This document shows positions 50,692 to 59,624 of a stretch of 64,000 nt of DNA, in pieces. The stretch spans positions 1 to 64,000 of the IMG/VR virus record IMGVR_UViG_3300032605_000009. The stretch is one strand, 5' to 3'. Each line of letters begins with the position of its first letter. Positions within the stretch are counted from its first letter, which is position 1. The DNA comes from a virus. The notes beneath the pieces were generated by a model. It saw only the letters and a program-made list of their open reading frames with translations. It had not been told where the DNA came from and searched no databases. A program made the position numbers and the translations under genes.

Positions 50692-51623
50692 TGACTACGG
50701 GGGAGATGGAAGACTTTCTTGCTCGTCTGGGCATTGAGGTAACTGGCGTACGTGGCGATGAGGTTCAGGCTAAATGCCCTGGGCACCTCTTCAACACGGG
50801 TAAAGAAGACCGCAACCCTTCTTGGTCAATAAATGCTGAGACAGGTGCGCATATCTGCTTCTCCTGTGGGTTTAAGGGCGGTGTTAACTACCTAGTTAGC
50901 TTTATGGGTGGCTCAGAAGACACAGAGAAGTGGCTAGAAGAAAACACCAAGCATCTGAGCATGGCGTTTGACGCGATGAAGCGCTCGCTTAACCCAGAAA
51001 AAGAAAAGATCGAGTATCTAGATGAGTCGATGCTTGCTATCTACACAGAGCCTCCAGCTGACGCACTGAAGTCTCGAGGCCTAAGCCCTATGGCTGCTCA
51101 CCTCTACAACTTGCTGTGGGATCCTCGTACAGAGTGCTGGATTATTCCTATACGCGACCCTAAGAACAATAAGCTCCTAGGTTGGCAGGAGAAGGGGCAT
51201 ACAAGCCGTTACTTTAAGAACCAACCTGCTGGTATTAAGAAGAGCCGAGCACTTTATGGGTACAACGAGTACTCAAGCGGAGACATGATCCTTGTAGAGT
51301 CGCCATTAGACGTAGTACGCCTTGCCTCTGTAGGAATACTTGGGGGCGTTGCTGCGTATGGAGCCCTAGTGTCTAAGGATCAACTAGAGCTACTTAAAAG
51401 CGCTGAACGCTTAGTCATAGCTTTAGACAACGACGACGCAGGTAGAAAGTCGACCGAACAGTTGTTTGATTGGGCAAAGTCTATTAGTCTAGGCATCTGG
51501 TTCTTCAACTACAGCGGCATCGACGTTAAGGACGTCGGCGGTATGAGCAAAGCTGAGATCGAATCAGGCCTAGCTAGTGCTAGACATAGTTTGAGAGGAC
51601 GCTCCGCTGTCTACAGAAGATAA
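50691..51623 (+). CDS. DNA primase, DnaG type
   Basis: A 310-residue protein. The zinc-binding domain has C29, H32, C56 and C59 (KCPGH and ICFSCG). The Toprim domain has E203 in ILVESPLDVVR and D246, D248 in VIALDNDDAGRKS. It makes RNA primers for lagging-strand synthesis. It is shorter than bacterial DnaG and lacks the helicase-binding C-terminus, which is common in phage primases. It starts within the DnaB stop. Confidence 0.9.
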   Translation: MTTGEMEDFLARLGIEVTGVRGDEVQAKCPGHLFNTGKEDRNPSWSINAETGAHICFSCGFKGGVNYLVSFMGGSEDTEKWLEENTKHLSMAFDAMKRSLNPEKEKIEYLDESMLAIYTEPPADALKSRGLSPMAAHLYNLLWDPRTECWIIPIRDPKNNKLLGWQEKGHTSRYFKNQPAGIKKSRALYGYNEYSSGDMILVESPLDVVRLASVGILGGVAAYGALVSKDQLELLKSAERLVIALDNDDAGRKSTEQLFDWAKSISLGIWFFNYSGIDVKDVGGMSKAEIESGLASARHSLRGRSAVYRR

Positions 51624-51756
51624 GATACGACGCCTTTCAATAGTGCTTCGTATGATGAGCGGTCAATGTGCCCACACAAGTAACTTCAGATTAAGAGCCG
51701 ATTGCATAACTTGTATGGCTGAGGAAATATTAGAGGAGGTAGAAACATGGCAATGA
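51607..51756 (+). CDS. Small zinc-finger-like protein without an ATG at its apparent start
   Basis: From CTG 51607 a frame reads LSTEDKIRRLSIVLRMMSGQ, then CAHTSN and ADCITCMAEEILEEVE, so a C-x-H and a CxxC may bind zinc. GAGAGGA lies 8 nt before the CTG. GTG 51643 or ATG 51652 are in-frame alternatives but would lose the well-formed helix. It overlaps the ends of the primase and the start of the kinase gene. Confidence 0.45.
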   Translation: MSTEDKIRRLSIVLRMMSGQCAHTSNFRLRADCITCMAEEILEEVETWQ

Positions 51757-52286
51757 TCATCGGACTAACAGGGTACGCCCAATCTGGCAAGGACTCAGTT
51801 GCTTCAGTGTTAATAGAGAAATACGGCTTTGAGCGGGTGGCTTTTGCTGACCCGATTAAATCATTTCTAATGGAGCTTAACCCAGTACTAGAGACAGGCT
51901 ATCGTCTTCGTGAAACTGTTAGTGATTATGGCTGGGAGCTAGCCAAGGCAAAGACAGAGGTTCGCCGTCTACTTCAAGCTACAGGTATGGCAGCTCGCAC
52001 AGCGCTTGGTCAGGATATCTGGGTACTATGCGCTCTTCGTGCTATCTCTGACAATAACCAGTCTTACGTTATTACAGACGTCCGCTTTGACAACGAGGCG
52101 AGAATGATCAAGAACCTAAATGGTCAACTATGGCGTGTAGAGCGCCCAGGGGTTGGCCCAGTAAACGATCACGTCTCTGAGACCACAATCCAGGAGTTTG
52201 AGGTTTCACAGACCTTCCTGAACTCTGGTACCTTAGAGGACCTAGAGGCACAGGTAACTACGCGTATGAAGGGCTTACTGGTTTGA
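51747..52286 (+). CDS. Deoxynucleoside monophosphate kinase
   Basis: A 179-residue P-loop kinase: GYAQSGKDS at 9-17, AFADPIKSFL, RRLLQATGMAARTALGQDIW and VITDVRFDNEARMI. This is the T4 gp1-like dNMP kinase family, which supplies dNDPs for phage DNA synthesis. GGAGG sits 8 nt before the ATG. It lies within the replication operon. Confidence 0.85.
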   Translation: MAMIIGLTGYAQSGKDSVASVLIEKYGFERVAFADPIKSFLMELNPVLETGYRLRETVSDYGWELAKAKTEVRRLLQATGMAARTALGQDIWVLCALRAISDNNQSYVITDVRFDNEARMIKNLNGQLWRVERPGVGPVNDHVSETTIQEFEVSQTFLNSGTLEDLEAQVTTRMKGLLV

Positions 52287-53872
52287 CCTTTACAGGTACT
52301 TTACTTCCTTATCAGCCAGAGGCTGTGGATCGTATGTGCGAGCGTAAGAAGATGCTCGTGGCGTACGACCTTGGTTTGGGCAAAACCGTTCTAACTATTG
52401 CTGCTTTAGAACGTTTGATGGATGAAGGAAAAATTACCGAGCCAGGCATTATCATTTGTTTATCCTCACTTAAATACCAGTGGGCTAATCAGATTGAGAA
52501 ATTTACCAGTGGGACTTCACGCGCTTTGGTCATTGACGGCACACCAACGAAGAGAAGGGCACAGTACGAAGAAGCTTACGACTGGGGCCACACCCTCGTT
52601 GATTACGTCATTCTTAACTATGAGCAAGTTGTTAACGACTGGGACTACGTTGCCAAGCTCCCACGAGGATTCGTCGTCCTCGATGAAGCCACAGCAATCA
52701 AGTCCTTTAAGTCAAAGCGATCTAAAACAGTAAAGCGTCTAGGTAACGCTGAGTACAAGTTTGCGCTTACTGGAACTCCTATTGAGAACGGTAAGCCAGA
52801 AGAGCTTTACAGCATCATGCAGTTTGTAGACAACAACGTCTTAGGCCGCTTCGATATCTTTGATCAAGCTTTCATCGTCCGCAATAACTGGGGCGGGGTT
52901 GACCGATACCGCAACCTTCCAGTACTCCATGAGAAGCTAAAGACAGCGGCTGTTAGAAAATCACAGAGCGACGCAGATGTCGCCCCATTCCTTCCAGAGT
53001 CAATCCATAAGGAACCTCTAGAGGTCTTCTTTGATCGCAAGGCCTCTAAACTTTACGGACGTATTACAGATGACCTGTTAGCAGACCTAGAAGAGGCTCA
53101 GACGCTCTTTGGTAGCTCCTTCAATGTCTTGGCCCACTACGGACATGAAAGCCAGTACGGCGGTCCTGCAGACGAATTACGCGGTCGTTTGATGTCTAAG
53201 ATCGGGGCGCTAAAGATGCTTTGCTCCCATCCTGACCTAGTTAAGGACAGCGGTCTTAAGTTTCATAAGATGGAGGGCGATGGGTCAGCCTACGCTGCTG
53301 AACTACTAGATGAGGGGCACTTAGAAGGCATTACGCACTCCCCAAAGCTTGAGACCTTGAAGGAGTATGTAAACGCTCACCTAGACCTTAATCCAGCTAA
53401 CAAGGTTGTGATCTTTGCCTCATACGTAGGTATGCTTGATATTATTGCTGAGGCCTTAGGGCCAGACCAATGCCGACTATACTCAGGGAAACTAGATGCT
53501 AAGACTAAGGAAGACAACAAGATCTCGTTCAACACGCAAGCGGAAGTTCGCGTTCTCATTTCTTCTGATGCTGGTGGGTATGGTGTTGATCTGCCTGCTG
53601 CTAATCTACTGGTCAATTATGATCTACCCTGGTCATCAGGAGGAGCAATTCAACGTAATGGACGAATAAAGCGGGCCTCATCGACTTGGCCTACTATCGT
53701 CATTCAAGATATGATTATGAAGAACTCAATAGAAGAGCGTCAACATCAGGCCCTAATGCAGAAGACCTCTATTGCTAATGCAGTAGTTGACGGCATAGGA
53801 ATCGATGATGAAGGCGGCGTACCTATCACTTTGACCAGTTTGCGCCAGTTTCTGCAATCAGCCAGCGTATAG
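52283..53872 (+). CDS. SNF2-like DNA helicase
   Basis: A 529-residue superfamily 2 ATPase from TTG 52283 (four-base overlap). Motif I DLGLGKT (29-35), the DEAT box (134-137), motif III TGTPIEN (163-169) and motif VI QRNGRIKR (457-464) are all present. SNF2-like phage helicases remodel or translocate on DNA in replication and recombination. It has no visible nuclease domain. It may act with the ribbon-helix-helix protein next to it, though that is inference. Confidence 0.85.
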   Translation: MTFTGTLLPYQPEAVDRMCERKKMLVAYDLGLGKTVLTIAALERLMDEGKITEPGIIICLSSLKYQWANQIEKFTSGTSRALVIDGTPTKRRAQYEEAYDWGHTLVDYVILNYEQVVNDWDYVAKLPRGFVVLDEATAIKSFKSKRSKTVKRLGNAEYKFALTGTPIENGKPEELYSIMQFVDNNVLGRFDIFDQAFIVRNNWGGVDRYRNLPVLHEKLKTAAVRKSQSDADVAPFLPESIHKEPLEVFFDRKASKLYGRITDDLLADLEEAQTLFGSSFNVLAHYGHESQYGGPADELRGRLMSKIGALKMLCSHPDLVKDSGLKFHKMEGDGSAYAAELLDEGHLEGITHSPKLETLKEYVNAHLDLNPANKVVIFASYVGMLDIIAEALGPDQCRLYSGKLDAKTKEDNKISFNTQAEVRVLISSDAGGYGVDLPAANLLVNYDLPWSSGGAIQRNGRIKRASSTWPTIVIQDMIMKNSIEERQHQALMQKTSIANAVVDGIGIDDEGGVPITLTSLRQFLQSASV

Positions 53873-53890
53873 AAAGGGTATAATTATAAA

Positions 53891-54046
53891 ATGCCTAATG
53901 CACCTAAGACCCCAACACGTACCATCCGCGTCTCTGACGAGATCTGGAAGCCTGTACAGGCTAAGGCCCTAAAAGAGGGGGTCACTGTTACGAGCGTCAT
54001 TATCAAGGCTCTTGAGGCTTACTTAGCGGAAGTTGACAATGCCTAG
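53891..54046 (+). CDS. Ribbon-helix-helix regulator
   Basis: A 51-residue protein. TRTIRVSDEIWKPVQAKAL is the N-terminal strand plus helix and EGVTVTSVIIKALEAYLAE the second helix of the CopG/Arc-type fold. These dimerise and bind short palindromes. A TATAAT (53879-53884) lies 7 nt before the ATG but has no -35. It could be the protein that reads one of the palindromic sites in this window, but nothing proves it. Confidence 0.75.
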   Translation: MPNAPKTPTRTIRVSDEIWKPVQAKALKEGVTVTSVIIKALEAYLAEVDNA

Positions 54047-54060
54047 TCAAGTGGTAATGT
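54033..54060 (+). promoter_or_regulatory. Candidate promoter upstream of the gene at 54086
   Basis: A perfect TTGACA (54033-54038), within the end of the ribbon-helix-helix gene, is followed after 16 bases by TAATGT (54055-54060). The -10 is weak, so confidence is limited. Confidence 0.35.
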
Positions 54061-54085
54061 AATCCATATAACCGAGGGGGTTACT

Positions 54086-54493
54086 ATGGATCTAACTCAG
54101 ATCAAAGACTTAGTTCGTCAAGCTGCATCTCTTAAAGATCAATCAGATCTTCTTAATAAGCGCCACTCTGAAATCAAAGGCCGTCTTACAGAAGCTATTG
54201 ATGAGCTAGGTGAGACAGATGGCCGTGGCCACATAACACTAGAAGTCGATGACACTGTTAGTGGCATCAAATCTATTTCTAAGCAACGCCGCGTAAGCCA
54301 ATCAATCGACATCGAAGTTGCCGAAGCGCTTCTTGCTGCTAAAGGCCTAACAGAAGATTGCGTTAAGCAAGTCCCTGTTCTAGATGAAGATGCGATTATG
54401 TCTGCTTACTACCAGAACAAGTTGTCAGAAGAAGATATTGACAAGATGTTCCCAAAGAAGATTTCCTACGCATTTATTATGAATAAGGGATGA
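54086..54493 (+). CDS. Hypothetical helical protein
   Basis: A 135-residue protein: a helical start LVRQAASLKDQSDLLNKRHSE, a beta middle (GHITLEVDDTVSGIKSI) and a C-terminal FPKKISYAFIM. Similar proteins occur near phage ssDNA-binding protein and polymerase genes. No motif. Its end overlaps the MerR-like gene by four bases. Confidence 0.5.
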   Translation: MDLTQIKDLVRQAASLKDQSDLLNKRHSEIKGRLTEAIDELGETDGRGHITLEVDDTVSGIKSISKQRRVSQSIDIEVAEALLAAKGLTEDCVKQVPVLDEDAIMSAYYQNKLSEEDIDKMFPKKISYAFIMNKG

Positions 54494-54948
54494 GTATGGA
54501 CGACGATCTAATTGACGCTACGTTTGCTGACTTGGATGTTTACTATCCAGGCAGTAAGCGCAAACGCCGTGAGGTCGTAAAGCCTGAACCAAAAGGTGAA
54601 GGTGCGTGGGACTCGAAGCCCTACATCAAAACACTTCCCAGTGGTAAAGACATTGAGATGTTTGCTGTAGGATCATTGGCAACAGCCTTAGGGCGCCCGC
54701 TTATAACCATACGTGCGTGGTTCAAGTGGGGTTACTTACCAGAGTCGCCTTATCGTCTTCCTACCAAGAAAGACAAGACTGGTGTAGAGCGTAAAGGTAG
54801 ACGCCTTTACACAAGACCTATGATAGAGTCTGCAATTGAAATCTTTACGAAGAATGGACTTATGTTCAAACCTCGTATAGACTGGTCGCAACATCCTACG
54901 ATCGCTAAGGAGATCGCAGATGCTTGGGACAAACTTCTAGAAAACTAA
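54490..54948 (+). CDS. MerR-like DNA-binding protein
   Basis: A 152-residue protein. Residues 58-84 (FAVGSLATALGRPLITIRAW as the start, then GYLPESPYRLP) plus GRRLYTRPMIESAI form the MerR/excisionase-like winged helix. An acidic, disordered N-terminus precedes it. Such proteins bind DNA as dimers to control transcription or recombination; there is no effector domain. It may regulate phage genes. Confidence 0.65.
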   Translation: MSMDDDLIDATFADLDVYYPGSKRKRREVVKPEPKGEGAWDSKPYIKTLPSGKDIEMFAVGSLATALGRPLITIRAWFKWGYLPESPYRLPTKKDKTGVERKGRRLYTRPMIESAIEIFTKNGLMFKPRIDWSQHPTIAKEIADAWDKLLEN

Positions 54949-54970
54949 ACCATAAGAAAAGGACTGCCAA

Positions 54971-55627
54971 ATGGCCACAGATACAGATAACTACCTAGTG
55001 GATCTAGACGATTCATTGGATGCTCGTCCAGAGCAAATCACATCAGCAGCTAGTAGCGTTGCTTCTGGCTGGGATGCAGCTACAACAAATGCCGCTCCAG
55101 CTGATGGTTACCCAGTAGACTTTAAGCAATCTGAGGATCCTCAGATCATTAAGTTTATTGATCCAGACGGCCCGTTCGCTGTCTACAAGCTTCACTTCCT
55201 ACAGAACAAGGCTGGTAAGAAGTCTTACATCTGTATCGGAGAGAAATGCCCACTCTGCACAGTGCTACGTCACCGCCCAGAGGATAAGAAGGCATTCACT
55301 ATCATTAACTTCAGCGCACCTGAAGGTGCACAGCGTCAGCAACTTGTAGCGACTCCACGTCTTTACAAGACTATCCACGCTGCTCACTTCTCACCTCAAG
55401 GACCATTGACCAAGAACTACTGGGCAATGAGCCGCACAGGTAAGATGCAAACAACTGTTTACCACATGAATTCAGTCAAGGCTCGTGATCTCAATGAAGA
55501 TTGGGGTCTAAACGAAGCTGAGGTTGAAGCCGCAGTTGGTACGTTCAAGCCATACGATCGCTCTGTAATCAAAGAGAACTCTTACCAAGAGCTTCTTGAG
55601 ATCGCTCAGGATCTACTTAACGACTAA
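54971..55627 (+). CDS. Candidate single-stranded DNA-binding protein
   Basis: A 218-residue protein with a disordered acidic N-terminus. A core follows with FAVYKLHFLQNKAGKKSYIC, a zinc-like CIGEKCPLC (CxxxxCxxC) and KKAFTIINFSAPEGAQRQQL, ending in a short acidic helix. The acidic tail and a basic/aromatic core before the polymerase resemble phage ssDNA-binding proteins. No OB-fold signature is certain. Strong expression is plausible given the terminator behind it. Confidence 0.55.
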   Translation: MATDTDNYLVDLDDSLDARPEQITSAASSVASGWDAATTNAAPADGYPVDFKQSEDPQIIKFIDPDGPFAVYKLHFLQNKAGKKSYICIGEKCPLCTVLRHRPEDKKAFTIINFSAPEGAQRQQLVATPRLYKTIHAAHFSPQGPLTKNYWAMSRTGKMQTTVYHMNSVKARDLNEDWGLNEAEVEAAVGTFKPYDRSVIKENSYQELLEIAQDLLND

Positions 55628-55641
55628 CGCACACTAGACGT

Positions 55642-55687
55642 CCAGAGGCATAGGTTTCCCCCTTTCTCTATGCCTCTGGGCCTTTTT
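55642..55687 (+). terminator. Strong rho-independent terminator
   Basis: CCAGAGGCATAG at 55642-55653 pairs perfectly with CTATGCCTCTGG at 55668-55679, followed by GCCTTTTT. It separates the candidate ssDNA-binding protein from the polymerase. Confidence 0.9.
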
Positions 55688-55698
55688 AAGGGGTAAAT

Positions 55699-57675
55699 AT
55701 GGGGTTAATTCTTACTAAAGAAGAACTAGATGAGATGGTTGCTTACTATCTAACACAAGACGCTTTTGCTTACGATGTGGAAACAATGGGAGATCGCCGA
55801 GGCGATACTCCAGTAAACGATGTAGTGTGGATTAGCTTTGCCACATATGGCCGTGTAGATGTTATTCCTATGGGTCATCCTAATGGAGAGTTTATAGGCT
55901 TAGACCGCCCGTTAACTGGTCAGGGCCAAAAGCGTGTAGACGCTGGACATGCTCCTCGTGAAAGCGATTACTCTCGCAGTGATAAGCGAGCAACAAAACT
56001 ATTCTCACCTGCTCCAGAACAACTGTTCCCAGCAGAGGTATTCAAGGCGCTAGAGCCTTTAATGTTTAACGATAAGATTCTTAAGGTCGGGCATAACCTA
56101 GCCTTCGACCTTACTTCAGTTGCTAAGTACCTAGGTAAGCGTGTGCCTGTAGGCCCTTACTTTGACACTATGATTGCCTCGTTCCTGTACAACACACAGA
56201 ATAAAGGTAAGTGCGGACTTGCTGATTGCTTGAAGCGTGAGATCGGCTACGAGATGGTCAAGGGCGTCGGTAAAGAGATTGAAGCCCACTCATTCCTAGA
56301 GACATATAAGTACGCTGCTTTGGATGCTAAGTACACCTTCTTGCTATGGAAAGCTTTAATCCCTAAGCTAGAAGAGTCAGGCGTCGAGAAGGTAATGAAC
56401 CTAGAGATGGATGTACTGGCAGTTCTTTGCGATATGAAGCTTACTGGTGCTCCGATTGATATGGACAGCCTTACAAAGCTTCAGATCACACTAGAAGCTG
56501 AACTAGAGATCAAGCGTGCTTCTATCTACAAGCAAGCTGGTCGTCAGTTCAACATCAACTCTATTCCAGAACGTCAAGAGCTTTTATACAAGCCTAAGAT
56601 TGAGGGCGGTCGTGGTCTTAAGACCAAGGTACTCACTACAAAGGGCCAAGAAAAGAGCGATGAGGGTAAGGAACTACTTTACACAGACTACTCCACCTCC
56701 TCAGAAGCACTGGCTGAGAACAAGGAGAAGGACGAGCTTTGTAAATTGCTCGTAGAGTACGCAGATCTTAACAAGTTGCTTACTACTTATGTGATTCCAT
56801 ACCTAGGTGGGGACGTAACCAAGACCACTGGCGGTAAGTCTAAGACCGAGTACCGTGACAGCCTGTTAATCAATGGCCGTATTCATTGCGACTTTGTGCA
56901 GAACGGTGCGGAGACTGGTCGTTTCTCCAGCCGTAATCCAAACCTACAGAACGTCCCTAGTCCTGCTACTGCTCACGGTAAGGCGATTCGTAATCTCTTT
57001 ATCCCACCAGTGGGGCAAAAGCTAGTAGTCGCCGATTACTCTCAGATTGAACCTCGTATCATTGCTGACTTCTCTCATGACCCAATCATGGTTAAGTCAT
57101 ACCTAGATAAAGAGGATATCTACATGACTGTAGCGGCTACCATGGGCGTTAACCGTGCTGCTGGTAAGACCCTAGTCTTATCCATGGCCTACGGCGTAGG
57201 TCCTGACAAGATAGCCCGCAGTATTGGCTGTACCAACACAGAGGCTAAAAAGCTTCTTAACGACTTCGCTGAAAAATTCTCCGCCGTTGGCCTGTATAAG
57301 TTAAGAGTCATCGGGGTAGCCCGTAAGCGTAAGTATGTAGTCACTGCCACAGGGCGCCGTCGCTACCTTCCAGATATCGTATCCAGTAACCGTGAGAAGA
57401 AGGCGGGTGCTGAGCGCCAGGCCTTCAATACTGTGATCCAAGGCACAGCTGCCGACATCATGAAGATAGCCATGGTCCGTGCTCATAAGATGATTCCAGA
57501 AGGTGCTAAGATACTCCTCACAGTGCACGATGAACTTGTGACTTCCTGCCCAGAGCACTTAGCTGAACAGACTGCCGAGGCCATTCGTGAAGCAATGGAA
57601 GGCGTAAAGATGCTCAAGACTATTCCGCTTATCGCGGATGTGAAGATAGTGGATAAGTGGGGTATGGCTAAGTAA
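55699..57675 (+). CDS. polA: Family A DNA polymerase with 3'-5' exonuclease
   Basis: A 658-residue replicative polymerase. Exonuclease motifs: YDVETMG (D26, E28), GHNLAFDLTS (D137) and YAALDAKYT (D209). Polymerase motifs: A VVADYSQIEPR (D446), B RAAGKTLVLSMAYG (R486, K490, Y498) and C VHDELV (H610, D611, E612). The position matching E. coli Phe762 is Leu494 (codon 57178-57180). There is no 5'-3' exonuclease domain. It starts after a strong terminator and overlaps the next gene by one base. Confidence 0.95.
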   Translation: MGLILTKEELDEMVAYYLTQDAFAYDVETMGDRRGDTPVNDVVWISFATYGRVDVIPMGHPNGEFIGLDRPLTGQGQKRVDAGHAPRESDYSRSDKRATKLFSPAPEQLFPAEVFKALEPLMFNDKILKVGHNLAFDLTSVAKYLGKRVPVGPYFDTMIASFLYNTQNKGKCGLADCLKREIGYEMVKGVGKEIEAHSFLETYKYAALDAKYTFLLWKALIPKLEESGVEKVMNLEMDVLAVLCDMKLTGAPIDMDSLTKLQITLEAELEIKRASIYKQAGRQFNINSIPERQELLYKPKIEGGRGLKTKVLTTKGQEKSDEGKELLYTDYSTSSEALAENKEKDELCKLLVEYADLNKLLTTYVIPYLGGDVTKTTGGKSKTEYRDSLLINGRIHCDFVQNGAETGRFSSRNPNLQNVPSPATAHGKAIRNLFIPPVGQKLVVADYSQIEPRIIADFSHDPIMVKSYLDKEDIYMTVAATMGVNRAAGKTLVLSMAYGVGPDKIARSIGCTNTEAKKLLNDFAEKFSAVGLYKLRVIGVARKRKYVVTATGRRRYLPDIVSSNREKKAGAERQAFNTVIQGTAADIMKIAMVRAHKMIPEGAKILLTVHDELVTSCPEHLAEQTAEAIREAMEGVKMLKTIPLIADVKIVDKWGMAK

Positions 57676-58166
57676 TGGGCTTCTTCGATAAGTTTAAGCG
57701 CGATAGAGACCAAGAGGTAACTCTTGAGTCTATTGAGATCCCTATGTCAACACTCGCACGCTGGTACTTGTATGACATGCAGATTGAAAACCCAGAGGTT
57801 ATTGCTTCTGACTTAGGTCTTGTTAACATCAGTGAAGAGGGTTCAGAAAAGGAACGTCAAGATAGCGATGACCGCATTGCTATGTTGTCTGGTGTTTCGG
57901 AGTTCGCAGAGATGATGGCGGAGATAAACGCCTCAGTAATCGGCGCAGTTAAGTCACGCATTGTGGAAGAGTGCATCAGCAACGGTACATTAGAACTAGA
58001 TGAGGAAGAGTTAGAGCTCCTCTACGATCAAATGGAACTGACAGATGACCTTTCACACAGTATTGGGCTTAGTGCTATTATGGCTACATTATCAATAGGA
58101 ATTAACACAGGGCTGCTCCAACTAGGACCAGCATGGGCAACTGAAGGGCACAAACATGAGCACTGA
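57675..58166 (+). CDS. Hypothetical protein
   Basis: A 163-residue protein directly behind the polymerase (TAATG overlap). A basic start (MGFFDKFKRDRDQE) is followed by acidic helices (EFAEMMAEINASVIGAVKSRI and DEEELELLYDQMELTD) and a C-terminal hydrophobic stretch (IMATLSIGINTGLLQLG). Not recognised. Possible replication accessory. Confidence 0.5.
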   Translation: MGFFDKFKRDRDQEVTLESIEIPMSTLARWYLYDMQIENPEVIASDLGLVNISEEGSEKERQDSDDRIAMLSGVSEFAEMMAEINASVIGAVKSRIVEECISNGTLELDEEELELLYDQMELTDDLSHSIGLSAIMATLSIGINTGLLQLGPAWATEGHKHEH

Positions 58167-58563
58167 CTGGTGGTCAAAAAAGATGGGCGCACCTGCTGCC
58201 CCACGTCAACCTCTACCTCCTGCACTTCCCCCGCAGCAATATCAAGCACCTGCGCCCACTAACCCTGGTTACGCAGTAGTCAACCCTACTGTTGAAATAA
58301 CTCCACAGGTTCTTCCTAAGAGCGCACTTAACCCTGTGCGATGTCCTGCATGTAATGGTGGTAACTATCCAAAGGTAGGTATGGGTACCTCACAGAATGG
58401 TAGCTTTGACGTTCACCGCTGCTACGATTGCGGTTACCCAAAGGTGCAAGCTGGCTCAGGCGTTGGTACTGTAGGCGGTAGTTCCTCAGGAGGTCCAGCA
58501 ACACCTGCAAAACAAGTTGCTACAGGCGGATTTAACCCTACGACTATCATTGGACATATTTAA
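58156..58563 (+). CDS. Proline-rich zinc-ribbon protein
   Basis: A 135-residue protein. The N-terminal third is Pro/Gln/Ala rich. A zinc ribbon follows, with CPACNGGNYPKVG and HRCYDCGYPKV (two CxxC pairs), then a Gly/Ser/Thr tail. It overlaps both neighbours and precedes the RecA-like gene. Ribbon proteins of this layout are common in actinophages, with unknown roles. Confidence 0.6.
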   Translation: MSTDWWSKKMGAPAAPRQPLPPALPPQQYQAPAPTNPGYAVVNPTVEITPQVLPKSALNPVRCPACNGGNYPKVGMGTSQNGSFDVHRCYDCGYPKVQAGSGVGTVGGSSSGGPATPAKQVATGGFNPTTIIGHI

Positions 58564-59624
58564 TGGCTACAGCAGAACTAGACAAGTTTGTACTAAAGAT
58601 CAATAAGAAGCTTGGCCCAGGAACTATCGTTCGTGGCTCAGAGATTCGTGACAACCTACTAGAGCGATTCCCTAGCGGTTCATTGTCCCTAGACGTAGCG
58701 CTGGGTGGCGGTTGGACTGTTAACCAATGGCACGAAATCGTTGGAGAAGCTTCCAATGGCAAGACTGCTATTGCGCTAAAGACCATCGCTGCTAACCAAA
58801 AGCGTGACCCTGAATTCACTACTGTATGGATTGCTGCAGAGCAGTGGGTTCCTCAGTACGCTGAGATGTGCGGAGTAGATACCTCACGTGTGTATGTAAT
58901 CTCTACCAACATCATGGAAGATGCCATGGACGCCGTCATCGAGTTGGCTGAGAGCCGCAACGTAGACTGCATCGTTATTGACTCACTTCCAGCCCTAGTA
59001 CCTAGTGCTGAGGATGATCGTGAGATGGGAGAGTCAACTGTTGGTCGTGGCGCTATCGCCTCTAACAAGTTCTTCCGCAAGGTTGGTAAGGCGTCTAAGC
59101 GCAGCCTAATAGACGAGTCTGACCGCCCATTTATCGGAATTATGATCAACCAGTACCGCCAGAAGATCGGCGTTATGTATGGAGATCCTCGCACTACCCC
59201 AGGCGGACTAGGTAAGGACTACTCGTTCTTTACCCGTATTGAGGTAAAGCGCGATGACTGGATCGAGGTCGGCACAGGCGATAGCAAGCGCCGTGTAGGT
59301 CAGACCATCAAGATCCGTACCCTTAAGAACAAGTCTTCAGCCATCAATCCACCAGCATTTATAGACTTCTATTTTGCTGAGGGTGGAGAACTACTTCCAG
59401 GTGATTTTGATATCGGCAAGGAGATTGTAGCCTTGGGTATCCTAAACAAGATCATCACCCGTGCTGGTGCGTACTACAGCTATGGAGATAGAAAGTGGAT
59501 GGGTGGAGATGCTATCCTTAAGTCACTGAGAGAAGAAATAGATCTACGCGAAACACTTGAGAAGGACGTCCTAAGAAGCGTCTTGGAGAGCTCAAAGTTT
59601 GTCGCCTCACTCGATGAAGAGTAA
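58563..59624 (+). CDS. RecA/UvsX-like recombinase
   Basis: A 353-residue protein. Walker A is GEASNGKT (61-68), a variant of the RecA GPESSGKT. Walker B is DCIVIDSL (135-142), and MINQYRQKIGVMYGDPRTTP matches the L2-side block with the TPGG turn. It should form filaments on ssDNA and drive strand exchange. The C-terminus is helical and acidic. It overlaps the resolvase-like gene. Confidence 0.85.
   Translation: MATAELDKFVLKINKKLGPGTIVRGSEIRDNLLERFPSGSLSLDVALGGGWTVNQWHEIVGEASNGKTAIALKTIAANQKRDPEFTTVWIAAEQWVPQYAEMCGVDTSRVYVISTNIMEDAMDAVIELAESRNVDCIVIDSLPALVPSAEDDREMGESTVGRGAIASNKFFRKVGKASKRSLIDESDRPFIGIMINQYRQKIGVMYGDPRTTPGGLGKDYSFFTRIEVKRDDWIEVGTGDSKRRVGQTIKIRTLKNKSSAINPPAFIDFYFAEGGELLPGDFDIGKEIVALGILNKIITRAGAYYSYGDRKWMGGDAILKSLREEIDLRETLEKDVLRSVLESSKFVASLDEE

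Noticed and set aside
53879-53884. Perfect TATAAT before the ribbon-helix-helix gene
   Set aside because: There is no -35 at 16-18 bases, and a start from it would fall inside the coding region, losing the AAAGGG ribosome site. Not listed as a promoter.
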